Assembly: GCF_003590875.1 (NCBI RefSeq)
Contig: NZ_QYUN01000002.1
Span: 1,116,001-1,180,000 of the forward strand
DNA: 64,000 bases
Origin: Noviherbaspirillum cavernae
GTDB lineage: Bacteria; Pseudomonadota; Gammaproteobacteria; Burkholderiales; Burkholderiaceae_D
Direction: 5' to 3'
Below, in pieces: positions 18,806 through 28,339 of this stretch (position 1 is the first letter of the stretch; each line of letters begins with the position of its first letter). The notes below the pieces were generated by a model, which had not been told where the DNA came from, made no database searches, and saw only the letters and a list, made by a program, of their open reading frames with translations. A program made the translations under genes and the position numbers.

Positions 18806-19396
18806 ATGACGATTCTTCTGCTGGCCGGCAGCCCCTCGATTCCATCGCGTTCGACCCGATTGCTGCACCACATCGGCGAGAAGCTCGCGTTGCAGGGACA
18901 CCGCTATTCCAGGCTGCACGTGCTGGACCTGCCGGCGCAGGCGCTGCTGCAAGCCGATTACAACAACGCCGACATCAAGCTGGCGAAGGCGCAGGTGGAA
19001 CAGGCCGAGGCGGTGATCGTGGCCACGCCGGTGTACAAGGCGGCGTACAGCGGCGTGCTGAAGGCCTTTCTCGATCTGCTGCCGCAGGATGGTCTGGCCG
19101 GCAAGCTGGTGCTGCCGATCGCGACCGGCGGCAGCCAGTCGCACATGCTGGCGCTGGACTATGCCTTGCGCCCCGTGCTGTCGGCGCTCGCCGCGAAGCA
19201 CATCCTGCCGAGCATCTATGCCACCGAGGCACAGGTCCAGTGGGCCGCCGACAAGGGTTTGACACTCGATCCGGCGATTGCGCAGCGCGTCGCCGACGCT
19301 GTCGAGAATCTGTCGACGAACCTGCTGACCTTGCGTTCGTCTTCCGCCACCGCTTTCACGCCGGTGCCGTTTTCCCAGGTGCGATGTAGCGTCTGA
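18806..19396 (+). CDS. ssuE: NADPH-dependent FMN reductase
   Basis: A flavodoxin-like reductase supplying FMNH2 to the alkanesulfonate monooxygenase SsuD. 196 residues with LLLAGSPSIPSRSTRLL (FMN phosphate loop), VATPVYKAAYSGVLKAFLDLLP and PIATGGSQSHMLALDYALRPVL, all typical of SsuE. It lies 27 bases after sbp and is separated from ssuA by a repeat-filled 289-base gap, so ssuA may have its own promoter. Confidence 0.93.
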   Translation: MTILLLAGSPSIPSRSTRLLHHIGEKLALQGHRYSRLHVLDLPAQALLQADYNNADIKLAKAQVEQAEAVIVATPVYKAAYSGVLKAFLDLLPQDGLAGKLVLPIATGGSQSHMLALDYALRPVLSALAAKHILPSIYATEAQVQWAADKGLTLDPAIAQRVADAVENLSTNLLTLRSSSATAFTPVPFSQVRCSV

Positions 19397-19410
19397 GCAC
19401 AAAGCCCGAC

Positions 19411-19599
19411 GGCGGGTGGGACCCGCCTACGGGAACTTGCCGGAGTATTCCCTCCCCTTCAAGGGGAGGGCAGGGTGGGGATGGGTTGTATCGCGAGGAC
19501 TTAAACCCATCCCCATCCCAACCTTCCCCTTGAAGGGGAAGGAGCAGAACCGCAAGTCGCGAAACAAGCAGGTAGCAGGTAGGGCGGGTCCCACCCGCC
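19411..19599. repeat. Nested palindromic repeats between ssuE and ssuA
   Basis: The outer pair is GGCGGGTGGGACCCGCCTAC at 19411 and its inverted complement ending at 19599, a family also seen at 40923-40975. Inside, at 19448-19543, is a full copy of the CCCCTTCAAGGGG family (CCCTCCCCTTCAAGGGGAGG ... CCTTCCCCTTGAAGGGGAAG). The nested arrangement suggests one repeat inserted into, or assembled with, the other. It could weaken readthrough from sbp-ssuE into ssuA. Confidence 0.82.
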
Positions 19600-19685
19600 A
19601 TTTCACTCCCGGTTAGACAGAAGCTGCTCCAGAGAGCGGCGGGGGACTCTCTTTCTCCAATTTCGACAAAGCACAAGGAAAACAA

Positions 19686-20666
19686 ATGACGATCTCGAAT
19701 GAAAAACGCAACGCAAAACGCCGCACCCTGAGCCTGTTATCCGCCACGGCAGCAGGTGTGCTGGCTTCCACTCTGCCAGGCTTCGCGCTGGCGCAATCCA
19801 AAGGCACGCTGCGCATCGGCTTCCAGAAGTACGGCACGCTGACCATCCTGAAGGCGCGCGGCACCTTGGAGAAACGCCTCGCTGCGCACGGCGTCGATGT
19901 GAAGTGGGTGGAATTTCCCGCCGGTCCCGTCTTGCTGGAAGGCTTGAACGTCGGCAGCATCGACTTCGGCACGGTCGGCGAAGCGCCGCCGATCTTCGCG
20001 CAGGCCGCTGGCGCCAACCTCGTGTACGTCGCCAACGAACCGCCCGCGCCATCCTCGGAAGCCATCATCGTGCCGAAGACATCGACCCTGAAAACGGTCG
20101 CGGAACTGAAGGGCAAGAAGGTGGCGCTCAACAAGGGTTCCAACGTCCACTACCTGCTGGTCAAGGCGCTGGAAAGGGCGGGCCTGCAATACAAGGACAT
20201 CGAAACCGTCTACCTCGCGCCGGCCGATGCGCGCGCTGCATTCGAGCGCGGCAGCGTCGATGCATGGGTGATATGGGATCCCTTTTTCGCGGCGGCGGAG
20301 AAGCAGCTCGGTGCGCGGATCCTCACCGACGGCAAAGGCATCGTCAGCAACCATCAGTTCTTCCTCGCGTCGCGTCCCTACGCGGAGAAAAGTCCGGACA
20401 TTCTCAAGATCGTCACCGAGGAACTCGACAGCACCGATGCCTGGGCAAAGAACAATCTGAAAGAGGCGGCGGCTATCCTGGCGACGCAGATCGGACTGGA
20501 GCCGGCGGTCGTCGAACTGGCCGCGGCGCGCTATAGCTACGGCGTCAAGCCTGTGAGCGACGCGGTGCTCAACGAGCAGCAGAAAATCGCCGACGTGTTC
20601 GCCAACCTGAAATTGATCCCGAAGAAGATCAAGGTCAAGGACGCGACCCTGGCGGCAAAGCTGTAA
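19686..20666 (+). CDS. ssuA: Aliphatic sulfonate-binding protein
   Basis: The periplasmic receptor of the sulfonate ABC transporter. 326 residues with an Arg-rich N-terminus and a signal peptide ending at ALA (the RR-x-x-L pattern may allow Tat export, but this is uncertain). SsuA segments: LRIGFQKYGTLTILKARGTLE, GSIDFGTVGEAPPIFAQAAG and RAAFERGSVDAWVIWDPFFA. It starts a probable unit with ssuD, ssuC and ssuB. Confidence 0.94.
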   Translation: MTISNEKRNAKRRTLSLLSATAAGVLASTLPGFALAQSKGTLRIGFQKYGTLTILKARGTLEKRLAAHGVDVKWVEFPAGPVLLEGLNVGSIDFGTVGEAPPIFAQAAGANLVYVANEPPAPSSEAIIVPKTSTLKTVAELKGKKVALNKGSNVHYLLVKALERAGLQYKDIETVYLAPADARAAFERGSVDAWVIWDPFFAAAEKQLGARILTDGKGIVSNHQFFLASRPYAEKSPDILKIVTEELDSTDAWAKNNLKEAAAILATQIGLEPAVVELAAARYSYGVKPVSDAVLNEQQKIADVFANLKLIPKKIKVKDATLAAKL

Positions 20667-20729
20667 CCAGTACGGTGGGTGATAGTACAAGCCAACCCGA
20701 ATCGAATCGATAACGACAGGAAAACGAGC

Positions 20730-21884
20730 ATGAGTCTCAACGTCTTCTGGTTTCTCCCCACGCATGGCGACAGCCGCTACCTCGGCACATCGCGCGGTGC
20801 GCGCCCCGTCAATTACGACTATCTGAAGCAGGTCGCGGTCGCCGCCGACACCAACGGCTATGACGGCGTGCTGATCCCGACCGGACGCTCCTGCGAGGAT
20901 CCGTGGGTGGTCGCATCGAGCCTGATCGGCGTCACGCAAAAGCTGAAGTTCCTGGTGGCGATCCGCCCTGGTCTGAGCACGCCGGGACTGGCGGTGCGCA
21001 CGGCGGCCACCTTCGATCGCCTCTCCAATGGCCGTCTGCTGGTGAACGTCGTGACCGGCGGCGATCAGGGCGAACTGGAAGCGGACGGCCTGTTCGCCGA
21101 TCACGCGGAGCGCTATGAGATTTCATCGGAATTCCTGCGCGTGTGGCGCGCCGCGCTGGCGGGCGAGGGCGGCGATGCCGGGTTCGATCTCGATGGCAAG
21201 CACATCAAGGTGAAGGGCGCGAAAACCCTGTTCCCGCCGGTCCAGAAACCGTATCCGCCGCTGTACTTCGGCGGTTCGTCGGCAGCGGCGCACGAACTCG
21301 CTGCGGAGCAGGTGGATGTGTACCTGACCTGGGGCGAGCCGCCCGCCGCCGTCGCGGAAAAGATCGCCGACATCCGGGCCCGTGCCGCGAAGCACGGACG
21401 CACGGTGCGCTTCGGCATCCGCTTGCATGTGATCGTGCGCGAGACGAACGAGGCTGCATGGAAGGCGGCGGATGAACTGATCAGCCATCTGGACGACGAT
21501 GTGATTGCGCAAGCGCAGGCCGCATTCGCGAAGATGGATTCGGAAGGCCAGCGTCGCATGGCGGCGTTGCATGGCGGGCGGCGCGACAAGCTGGAAGTGT
21601 CGCCCAATCTGTGGGCCGGTGTCGGACTGGTGCGCGGCGGCGCAGGCACGGCGCTGGTCGGCGATCCCGAAACCGTGGCGGCGCGCATGCAGGAATATGC
21701 CGCGCTCGGCATCGAGACTTTCATCCTGTCCGGTTACCCGCATCTGGAAGAGTCCTACCGCTTTGCCGAACTGGTGTTCCCGCTGATCGGCAAGGGCAGG
21801 CAGGCGGAAGTCGGTGGTTCGTTGACCGGCCCGTTCGGCGAGGTGGTTGCGAACAGCATCCTGCCGAAGGTTTCGCAAAGCTGA
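20730..21884 (+). CDS. ssuD: FMNH2-dependent alkanesulfonate monooxygenase
   Basis: Cleaves alkanesulfonates to an aldehyde and sulfite with O2 and FMNH2 from SsuE. 384 residues in a luciferase-like TIM barrel. The intact N-terminus [18 protein letters not shown] carries the conserved His, then [28 protein letters not shown] and a C-terminal [17 protein letters not shown]. The start at 20730 follows ACAGGAAAACGAGC. Two decayed paralogues are at 8392 and 15399. It is 9 bases upstream of ssuC. Confidence 0.96.
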   Translation: MSLNVFWFLPTHGDSRYLGTSRGARPVNYDYLKQVAVAADTNGYDGVLIPTGRSCEDPWVVASSLIGVTQKLKFLVAIRPGLSTPGLAVRTAATFDRLSNGRLLVNVVTGGDQGELEADGLFADHAERYEISSEFLRVWRAALAGEGGDAGFDLDGKHIKVKGAKTLFPPVQKPYPPLYFGGSSAAAHELAAEQVDVYLTWGEPPAAVAEKIADIRARAAKHGRTVRFGIRLHVIVRETNEAAWKAADELISHLDDDVIAQAQAAFAKMDSEGQRRMAALHGGRRDKLEVSPNLWAGVGLVRGGAGTALVGDPETVAARMQEYAALGIETFILSGYPHLEESYRFAELVFPLIGKGRQAEVGGSLTGPFGEVVANSILPKVSQS

Positions 21885-21893
21885 GGAGGCTTC

Positions 21894-22721
21894 ATGAGCG
21901 CAACGATAGTCAGTCTCGACACCGTGGTGTCACTCGAGAAGCGCGCCGCTCCCCTGTGGCGCAGGGAAGTGCTTGCCAGGCTCGCGCCGTGGGTCGTGCC
22001 GGCCCTGCTGATCGCGGTCTGGCAACTGTCGGCGCAGGCGGGCTGGCTGTCCAGCCGCATCCTGCCCGAGCCGCTCGCCGTGCTGCGGGCCGCATGGGAA
22101 TTGACCGTCTCCGGCGAGCTGTGGCAGCACGTGCGGACCAGCGCATGGCGCGCGCTGTCGAGCTTCGCGGTCGGCGGCGGGCTGGGCCTGCTGCTCGGGC
22201 TCTTGACCGGCACCTTCAAGCAGGCCGAGACGCTGCTCGACACCACGCTGCAGATGATCCGCAACATCCCGGCACTGGCGCTGATCCCGCTGGTGATCCT
22301 GTGGTTCGGCATCGATGAAACCGCCAAGCTCTTTCTGGTGTCGGTCGGCGTGTTCTTCCCGGTGTATCTGAATACCTTTCACGGCATCCGCTCGGTGGAC
22401 AAGGGGCTGATCGAGATGGCGAAGAGCTACGGCCTGTCCGGCTGGGCGCTGTACCGCGACGTGATCCTGCCCGGCGCGCTGCCGTCGATTCTGGTCGGCG
22501 TGCGCTTTGCGCTCGGTCTGGTGTGGGTGCTGCTGATCGTGTCGGAAACGATTTCCGCGCAGTCCGGCATCGGCTACATGACGATGAATGCGCGCGAATT
22601 CCTCCAGACCGATGTGGTGCTGGTCGGCATCCTGCTGTACGCGCTGCTGGGCAAGCTGGCCGATGTGCTGGCGCGCACGGTTGAACGGTACACGCTGCGC
22701 TGGCATCCGGGCTATCGCTGA
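21894..22721 (+). CDS. ssuC: Sulfonate ABC transporter permease
   Basis: A 275-residue inner-membrane permease of the BPD type with about six membrane helices. The EAA loop that contacts SsuB is recognisable as EMAKSYGLSGWALYRDVILPGALPSILVG. The ATG follows GAGGAGGCTTC. The gene lies directly between ssuD and ssuB. Confidence 0.94.
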   Translation: MSATIVSLDTVVSLEKRAAPLWRREVLARLAPWVVPALLIAVWQLSAQAGWLSSRILPEPLAVLRAAWELTVSGELWQHVRTSAWRALSSFAVGGGLGLLLGLLTGTFKQAETLLDTTLQMIRNIPALALIPLVILWFGIDETAKLFLVSVGVFFPVYLNTFHGIRSVDKGLIEMAKSYGLSGWALYRDVILPGALPSILVGVRFALGLVWVLLIVSETISAQSGIGYMTMNAREFLQTDVVLVGILLYALLGKLADVLARTVERYTLRWHPGYR

Positions 22722-22748
22722 ATGCTGTCATCCATCAAGGAGAAAAAC

Positions 22749-23588
22749 ATGAAAAACAATCCGCTTGAAAACGCGAAGGTCGCAGCCGCTTCACGCTTGC
22801 CGGCAAAGCGCGGCGTGCGCGTGGAAGTACAGGACTTATCGAAATCCTATGCGGGGCGCGAGGTATTGAAATCCGTCGCGCTGCACATCGAAGCGGGCGA
22901 ATTCGTCGCCATCGTCGGGCGCAGCGGCTGCGGCAAGAGCACGCTGCTGCGCCTGCTGGCCGGTCTGGAACATGCCGACGGCGGACGCATCGCGTTCGGC
23001 GAAAGCACGGAGAGCAAGCCGCAGACACGCATCATGTTCCAGGACTCGCGCCTGTTGCCGTGGAAGCGTGTGCTCGACAACGTGGCGCTGGGCTTGCAGG
23101 CAGCGTCCGGCAAGGCCGTACAGGCATTGCAGAACGTCGGGCTGCAGGAGCGCGCGAAGGAATGGCCCGCGGTGCTGTCCGGCGGGCAGCGTCAGCGCGT
23201 CGCACTGGCGCGTGCGCTGGTGCATGACCCGGAGCTGCTGCTGCTGGACGAGCCGCTCGGCGCGCTCGATGCATTGACGCGCATCGAAATGCAGCAATTG
23301 ATCGAAACGCTGTGGCGCGAACGCGGCTTCACCGCCGTGCTGGTGACGCACGACGTGCAGGAAGCGATCGCCCTGGCCGACCGCGTGATCCTGATCGAGG
23401 ATGGCCGGATCACGCTGGACGAGCGCATCGACCTGCAGCGCCCGCGCAGCCGCGGCAATGCCGCGTTCGCGCAATGGGAAGAGCGCATTCTGGCGCGCGT
23501 GTTGCAGCATCCCGCGTCGGCACCGGACGAGGTGCTGGGCGATGTGTCCTTGTTGAAAACCGTGACCCAGGTTGCATGGGCGATCTGA
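22749..23588 (+). CDS. ssuB: Sulfonate ABC transporter ATPase
   Basis: A 279-residue nucleotide-binding subunit: Walker [10 protein letters not shown]-loop [17 protein letters not shown], signature LSGGQRQR, Walker [13 protein letters not shown] and switch His in VLVTHD. The start at 22749 is preferred over the ATG at 22722 because AAGGAG sits 8 bases upstream and the 27-base spacer then serves as its leader. It is last in the ssuADCB unit and is followed by a palindromic repeat. Confidence 0.95.
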   Translation: MKNNPLENAKVAAASRLPAKRGVRVEVQDLSKSYAGREVLKSVALHIEAGEFVAIVGRSGCGKSTLLRLLAGLEHADGGRIAFGESTESKPQTRIMFQDSRLLPWKRVLDNVALGLQAASGKAVQALQNVGLQERAKEWPAVLSGGQRQRVALARALVHDPELLLLDEPLGALDALTRIEMQQLIETLWRERGFTAVLVTHDVQEAIALADRVILIEDGRITLDERIDLQRPRSRGNAAFAQWEERILARVLQHPASAPDEVLGDVSLLKTVTQVAWAI

Positions 23589-23642
23589 GTTTCACATTCT
23601 GTTCCGCTACAGAGGAGGCAGTGGTTTTTCCGATAACGCAAT

Positions 23643-23739
23643 TCCCTCCCCTTCAAGGGGAGGGGTAGGGTGGGGATGGGTTACAGCAGTCGCATCAAAC
23701 CCATTCCCATCCCGACCTTCCCCTTGAAGGGGAAGGAGA
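23643..23739. repeat. Intergenic palindromic repeat (CCCCTTCAAGGGG family)
   Basis: Another full copy: TCCCTCCCCTTCAAGGGGAG, GGGTGGGGATGGGTT, spacer, then AACCCATTCCCATCCC and CCTTCCCCTTGAAGGGGAAG. The two halves are complementary and could form a long hairpin that separates ssuB from the molbindin gene. Confidence 0.82.
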
Positions 23740-23825
23740 TTGCAGGAACTGCATGACGCATCCCGATGCACCATGCACCCCCGATTTTCACCCCGTTCTC
23801 AAACCCGCTCACACAAGGAGAAATC

Positions 23826-24041
23826 ATGAGCATCCAGGCAATCAACGTTCGCAATCAGTTCAAAGGCAAGGTCAAAGCCATCATCGAAGGACCGGTCGTG
23901 TCCGAAGTCGATGTCGAAACGCCTGCCGGCATCGTAACCTCGGTCATCACCACGCGTTCCATTCGCGACCTCGGCCTCGTTCCGGGCACGGAAGTTGTCG
24001 CGCTGGTCAAGGCAACCGAAGTCTCGATCGCCAAGCTCTGA
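23826..24041 (+). CDS. ssuF: Molbindin-like (TOBE/Mop domain) protein
   Basis: A 71-residue single Mop/TOBE domain: NQFKGKVKAIIEGPVVSEVDVETPAGIVTSVITTRSI, LGLVPGTEVVALVKATEVSIA. Stand-alone molbindins of this size bind oxyanions such as molybdate as oligomers. Next to ssu genes the family is named SsuF and may bind sulfate or molybdate. The start at 23826 follows ACAAGGAGAAATC. Confidence 0.85.
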   Translation: MSIQAINVRNQFKGKVKAIIEGPVVSEVDVETPAGIVTSVITTRSIRDLGLVPGTEVVALVKATEVSIAKL

Positions 24042-24191
24042 GGCGCTGTGCGCTTTGCAGTGCTTCACGGTCGATCTCGTAGCTGATCCCGTAGTCGATG
24101 GACGCCACCGCGGTCATTCCGGTTTTTTCCTGAATGGCCGCACTTCGGCCCGTCGTTCACTCATCTGGAATGACCTGCAAGGAGAACATGC

Positions 24192-25058
24192 ATGCCGCAT
24201 CCTGCTCTGGAAGACTACATTGCCCGTCTGCATGACACCCCGCAGCCCGAAACGCGTGTGTGGAAGGATGCGGAAGGGCGGGCGCAAGGGCGCTATTTCA
24301 ATTCGACGCTGACCAGCGCGTTTCAGTCGATCCGCCGGCTTGATTCGCACATGGTGACCGGCTTCGAAGGCTTCATCCGCAGCTATTCGAGCACCGACGA
24401 CGGTCTGTCGCTGTGGAAGCTGCTGGACCTCGCCGCCAGCGACGACGAGTCGATCGAACTCGATCGCTTATGCCGCCTGCTGCACGCGATCAACTTTTTC
24501 CGCCAGCCTGCGGCTGCAGGCCGCGACCTTTACCTGAGCGTCCATGCCCGTCTGCTGGCCGCCGTGGATGGTAACCATGGCATCGCGTTCCGACGCATTC
24601 TGGACATGCTGGGCGTGCCGCAGCAAAGGGTGGTGCTGCAACTGCCCGCCATCGTCGAGCAGCAGGGCTGGCTCCTGAATTACGTGGCGGACAACTACCG
24701 CCGCAACGGCTTTCGCGTGGCGATCAATGCCGCCGATGCCGCCGAGGCGCTGGACCTGCTGCATCGCGTCCGCGCCGATGTGGTGAAGGTCGATGGCCGC
24801 GAGATTGCGGATGAGGTCGCCGCGCTGAGGCTGGCGCACGAATGCGCGAACCTGAATCTGCAGTTGATCTTCAAGCGCGTCGAGAACCGGCGGACGTCGG
24901 AGCTGATTCAATCCCTGGGCGAGCAAAGCGGCCACGTCATGCACGCACAGGGCTATTTGTGGGATATCCCGAAGGCATCGCTCGATGCGACCGATGCAGG
25001 CACGCCTGCCGCGCAACACGAGACTGTCATCCCTCGTGCAATCGCTGGAGCAGTGTGA
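24192..25058 (+). CDS. Degenerate EAL-domain protein
   Basis: 288 residues forming an EAL-type barrel but probably not a c-di-GMP phosphodiesterase. The EAL position reads TGFEGFIR (about residues 56-63), so EAL is EGF. The usual Asn-containing strand is LYLSVHARLL, and the E-G-V-E segment is FKRVE. The overall order is kept (VVKVDGREI, HAQGYLWDIP). Such proteins usually act as c-di-GMP sensors or protein-interaction modules. It sits inside the sulfur block, after the molbindin and 1 base before the hydrolase, so a regulatory role there is plausible. Confidence 0.8.
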   Translation: MPHPALEDYIARLHDTPQPETRVWKDAEGRAQGRYFNSTLTSAFQSIRRLDSHMVTGFEGFIRSYSSTDDGLSLWKLLDLAASDDESIELDRLCRLLHAINFFRQPAAAGRDLYLSVHARLLAAVDGNHGIAFRRILDMLGVPQQRVVLQLPAIVEQQGWLLNYVADNYRRNGFRVAINAADAAEALDLLHRVRADVVKVDGREIADEVAALRLAHECANLNLQLIFKRVENRRTSELIQSLGEQSGHVMHAQGYLWDIPKASLDATDAGTPAAQHETVIPRAIAGAV

Positions 25059-25059
25059 C

Positions 25060-25626
25060 ATGGCAATCTGTTCGCTCACCGATTTTCGCGTGCTGATCGT
25101 TCCCGGCCTGCACGGTAGCGGACCGGACCATTGGCAGACGCGCTGGCAGGAACTTCATCCTGCGTTCGAGCGCGTGCATCAGGAGCGCTGGGACGTGCCG
25201 GATCTGTTGGTCTGGTCGGCACGGCTGGATCAGGTGCTGCGCCGATCCGCACGGCCCACGCTGATCATCGCGCACAGTTTCGGCTGCCTGACGACCGTGC
25301 ATCGCGCCAGCCACGGTGCGACCAACCTGCATGGCGTCTTGCTGGTCGCGCCGGCCGATCCGGTGAAGTTCGGCGTGGACAGGATGTTGCAGGATGCCGC
25401 ACTGCCATGCCCGGCTATCGTGGTCGGCAGCACGAACGACCCGTGGATGGAAAGTGATCGAGCAGTGGTTTGGGCCGAAAGATGGGGCGGCGTCTTCGTG
25501 AATGGCGGTGCGCTGGGGCACATCAATGCCGAGTCGGAGCTGGGCGACTGGCCGTACGGACAGTCATTGCTGCAGCGCTTGGTGCAGCAGTCGGAGGACT
25601 TCAGCGCGGCTCGCGCGCCTGTTTGA
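25060..25626 (+). CDS. RBBP9/YdeN-family alpha/beta hydrolase
   Basis: A 188-residue serine hydrolase of the RBBP9/YdeN family. The sequence begins LIVPGLHGSGPDHWQTRW, typical of the family. The nucleophile elbow is AHSFGC, the acidic segment VGSTNDPWM and the catalytic His GALGHINAESELGDWP. The start is 1 base after the EAL gene stop, so the two are cotranscribed. Its 3' end overlaps the convergent receiver gene by 26 bases. The substrate is unknown. Confidence 0.88.
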   Translation: MAICSLTDFRVLIVPGLHGSGPDHWQTRWQELHPAFERVHQERWDVPDLLVWSARLDQVLRRSARPTLIIAHSFGCLTTVHRASHGATNLHGVLLVAPADPVKFGVDRMLQDAALPCPAIVVGSTNDPWMESDRAVVWAERWGGVFVNGGALGHINAESELGDWPYGQSLLQRLVQQSEDFSAARAPV

Positions 25627-26035
25627 CATCGGACTGGAAACTTCCGGCCACATCCGTTGTCGGGTAGGCGTGGCCTGAGACGATCTGCTTGATCGCTGCG
25701 ACGAATTGCTCTCCGGCATGTTCCTTCGCGAGCAAGCCGTTGGCACCGGCCAGGACCGCCTGGCGCACGTCGCCCTCATCTTCGTACATCGTCATCAGCA
25801 GCAATGGCAGCGTCGGCGCTTCGTGCCGGATGCGCTGAACCAGTTCGCGGCCACTCAGACCCGGCATCGACAGGTCGAGCACCAGCAAGTCGAATCCGCC
25901 TTTTCTGGCGTGGTCGAGGGCGGCAAAACCGTTGACGGCTTCGCCGACGACTTCGATGTCGGCTGCCACTTCGACGATGCGTTTCAATCCTTCACGCATC
26001 ATTGTGTGGTCGTCTGCGATTACGACTCGAATCAT
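25601..26035 (-). CDS. Receiver-only (NarL-type) response regulator
   Basis: A 144-residue CheY-like receiver resembling NarL/FixJ regulators: IRVVIADDHTMMREGLKRI (acidic pair), LLVLDLSMPGLSG (phospho-acceptor Asp), LLMTMYEDEGDV (conserved Thr/Ser) and GLLAKEHAG (Lys). The usual LuxR-type helix-turn-helix of about 65 residues is absent; the protein ends in QSDVKQAREPR after the receiver. It may be a truncated regulator or a single-domain signalling protein. The start at 26035 follows CGGAGGTCAATC. No kinase is nearby. Confidence 0.82.
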   Translation of the reverse strand: MIRVVIADDHTMMREGLKRIVEVAADIEVVGEAVNGFAALDHARKGGFDLLVLDLSMPGLSGRELVQRIRHEAPTLPLLLMTMYEDEGDVRQAVLAGANGLLAKEHAGEQFVAAIKQIVSGHAYPTTDVAGSFQSDVKQAREPR

Positions 26036-26556
26036 GATTGACCTCCGCATGTTCCATTAAAACGTATTCCGGATCGCCGGCAGGATAGGCTGGCGATCTA
26101 TGTGCAATACGAGACGGGTGATCCGGCGGGACTCTGTCGAGTCTGCATCCGCCGTAGTGGAACTTTGCCAATGCCGGGACGATGCAATCAACCCGGTATA
26201 TATGGCAGGACAAGCACCTGCATTCTGCGAATGCAATGTTCAGATGCAATGAAATCAATCGATTGTGCAGTGCACGATCGTCTGCAAGCTGCACAGTACC
26301 AGAATCGCTGCCAATTGGAATCCCATAAACGGAGTAGTCAAAACCACATTCTCTGTCTGTAACTTCCTGCTTCGATCGCGATTGCAATGCAGCAAATATC
26401 CTTTGCCCGATATTTCCTCCATCCGGCTTGCAAGGGCAACGCCCATTTCCTTATTCAAAATATTTCTAATGACATGCAAAAAAAATCGTTCTGTTTATAA
26501 CAAACGAATGCAATTATTCGACCTCGATAGCTGAAATTGTAATAAAGAGGGACTAT
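26036..26556. promoter_or_regulatory. AT-rich regulatory region upstream of cysTWA
   Basis: 521 bases without a convincing gene. The last 200 bases are clearly AT-richer than the coding surroundings (TTATTCAAAATATTTCTAA, TTTATAACAAACGAATGCAA, AATTGTAATAAAGAGG). This fits the extended AT-rich sites bound by CysB-type activators, whose gene lies downstream at 29428. The start codon of cysT is preceded by AGAGGGACTAT. Confidence 0.5.
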
Positions 26557-27423
26557 ATGGGCAGTGCCATAACAAAATCTGCAAGGAGCAAAGCGCCATC
26601 GCGGGTGATGCCCGGCTTTTCGCTGTCGCTCGGCTTCACCGTCTTCTATCTCGCGCTGATCGTGCTGATCCCGCTGTCCGCCGTGTTTCTGAAGACCTTC
26701 ACGATGACATGGGACGCGTTCTGGACAGCGGTGAGTTCCGAGCGCGTGGTGGCCTCGTACAAGTTGAGCTTCGGTGCGTCGCTGATCGGCGCCTTTCTCA
26801 ACGTCATCTTCGGCGGCATCGTGGCGTGGGTGTTGGTGCGCTACCGCTTCCCTGGCAAGAAAATCATCGACGCCTTGGTCGATTTGCCATTCGCTTTGCC
26901 GACGGCGGTCGCGGGCATTGCCTTGACTGCCCTGTATTCCTCGAACGGCTGGATCGGCCGCTACCTTGAACCGCTCGGCATCAAGGTGGCGTTCACGCCG
27001 CTGGGCGTGGTGGTGGCGCTGACCTTCATCGGCCTGCCCTTCGTGGTGCGCACCGTGCAGCCGGTGCTGGAGGAAGCGGAGCGCGAGCTGGAAGAAGCCG
27101 CCGCCAGCCTCGGTGCGACGCGCCTGCAAACCTTCTTCAAGGTGATTTTCCCGACGATCCTGCCAGCACTTTTGACCGGCTTTGCGCTTGCCTTTGCACG
27201 TGCAACCGGCGAATACGGCTCGGTGATCTTCATCGCCGGCAACATGCCGATGGTGTCGGAAATCACGCCGCTCTTCATCATCACCAAGCTGGAGCAATAC
27301 GACTACACCGGCGCGACCGCGATTGCGGTGGTCATGCTGATCGTGTCCTTCGTCCTGCTGCTTACCATCAACCTGTTGCAAGCCTGGACCCGCAATCGCG
27401 GCCGCAGGTTTGAGAAAATCTGA
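26557..27423 (+). CDS. cysT: Sulfate ABC transporter permease CysT
   Basis: One of two inner-membrane subunits of the sulfate/thiosulfate importer. 288 residues, about six membrane helices, with the EAA loop [30 protein letters not shown] and ending [11 protein letters not shown]. It is first of cysTWA-cysB and 12 bases before cysW. Sbp at 17771 is the likely receptor. Confidence 0.95.
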   Translation: MGSAITKSARSKAPSRVMPGFSLSLGFTVFYLALIVLIPLSAVFLKTFTMTWDAFWTAVSSERVVASYKLSFGASLIGAFLNVIFGGIVAWVLVRYRFPGKKIIDALVDLPFALPTAVAGIALTALYSSNGWIGRYLEPLGIKVAFTPLGVVVALTFIGLPFVVRTVQPVLEEAERELEEAAASLGATRLQTFFKVIFPTILPALLTGFALAFARATGEYGSVIFIAGNMPMVSEITPLFIITKLEQYDYTGATAIAVVMLIVSFVLLLTINLLQAWTRNRGRRFEKI

Positions 27424-27434
27424 GAAAGTCTGAT

Positions 27435-28337
27435 ATGGCTGGAGCTGTTTCCACATTACCCGTCGCAACGCAGGCACGCGGAGAACCGGCTTACGCGCCG
27501 GCCGCAACGGTCGAGCCGGCATGGGTGCGTACACTGCTGATCGGCGTGGCGCTGGCGTTCCTGACGCTGTTTCTGTTCATTCCGCTGATCGCGGTGTTTA
27601 CCGAGGCGCTGAAGAAGGGCTGGGATGCGTATGTCGTGGCCATCGTCGAGCCGGATGCCGTGGCCGCCATCAAGTTGACGCTGCTGGTCGCGGTGATCGC
27701 GGTGCCACTGAATCTGGTGTTCGGTGTGGCCGCCGCCTGGAGCATCGCCAAGTTCGAGTTTCGCGGCAAAAACCTGCTGCTGACGCTGATCGATTTGCCG
27801 TTCTCGGTGTCGCCGGTGATTTCCGGCCTGATCTACGTGCTGCTGTTCGGCGCGCAAGGCTGGTTCGGCCCGTGGCTGCGCGAGCATGACATCAAGATCC
27901 TGTTCGCCGTGCCCGGCATCGTGCTGGCGACGATCTTCGTCACCTTCCCGTTCGTCGCGCGCGAATTGATTCCGCTGATGCAGGCGCAGGGCAACGAGGA
28001 GGAAGAGGCGGCGCTGGTGCTCGGCGCATCGGGCTGGAAGACCTTCTGGCATGTCACGCTGCCCAACATCAAATGGGGCCTGCTGTACGGCGTGATCCTG
28101 TGCAATGCGCGCGCGATGGGCGAGTTCGGTGCGGTGTCGGTGGTGTCCGGCCATATTCGCGGTGAGACCAACACCATGCCGCTGCAGGTGGAAATCCTCT
28201 ACAACGAATACAACTTCACGGCGGCCTTCGCCATCGCATCGCTGCTCGCCTTGCTGGCGCTGGTGACGCTGGCGATCAAGAGCTTCATCGAATGGCGCGC
28301 GCAGCATGCGCAAACACAACGGCTTGAGGACAATTAA
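27435..28337 (+). CDS. cysW: Sulfate ABC transporter permease CysW
   Basis: The second permease subunit, 300 residues, with family segments [45 protein letters not shown] and the EAA loop [26 protein letters not shown]. The gene pairs with cysT and ends 2 bases before cysA. Confidence 0.95.
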   Translation: MAGAVSTLPVATQARGEPAYAPAATVEPAWVRTLLIGVALAFLTLFLFIPLIAVFTEALKKGWDAYVVAIVEPDAVAAIKLTLLVAVIAVPLNLVFGVAAAWSIAKFEFRGKNLLLTLIDLPFSVSPVISGLIYVLLFGAQGWFGPWLREHDIKILFAVPGIVLATIFVTFPFVARELIPLMQAQGNEEEEAALVLGASGWKTFWHVTLPNIKWGLLYGVILCNARAMGEFGAVSVVSGHIRGETNTMPLQVEILYNEYNFTAAFAIASLLALLALVTLAIKSFIEWRAQHAQTQRLEDN

Positions 28338-28339
28338 TC

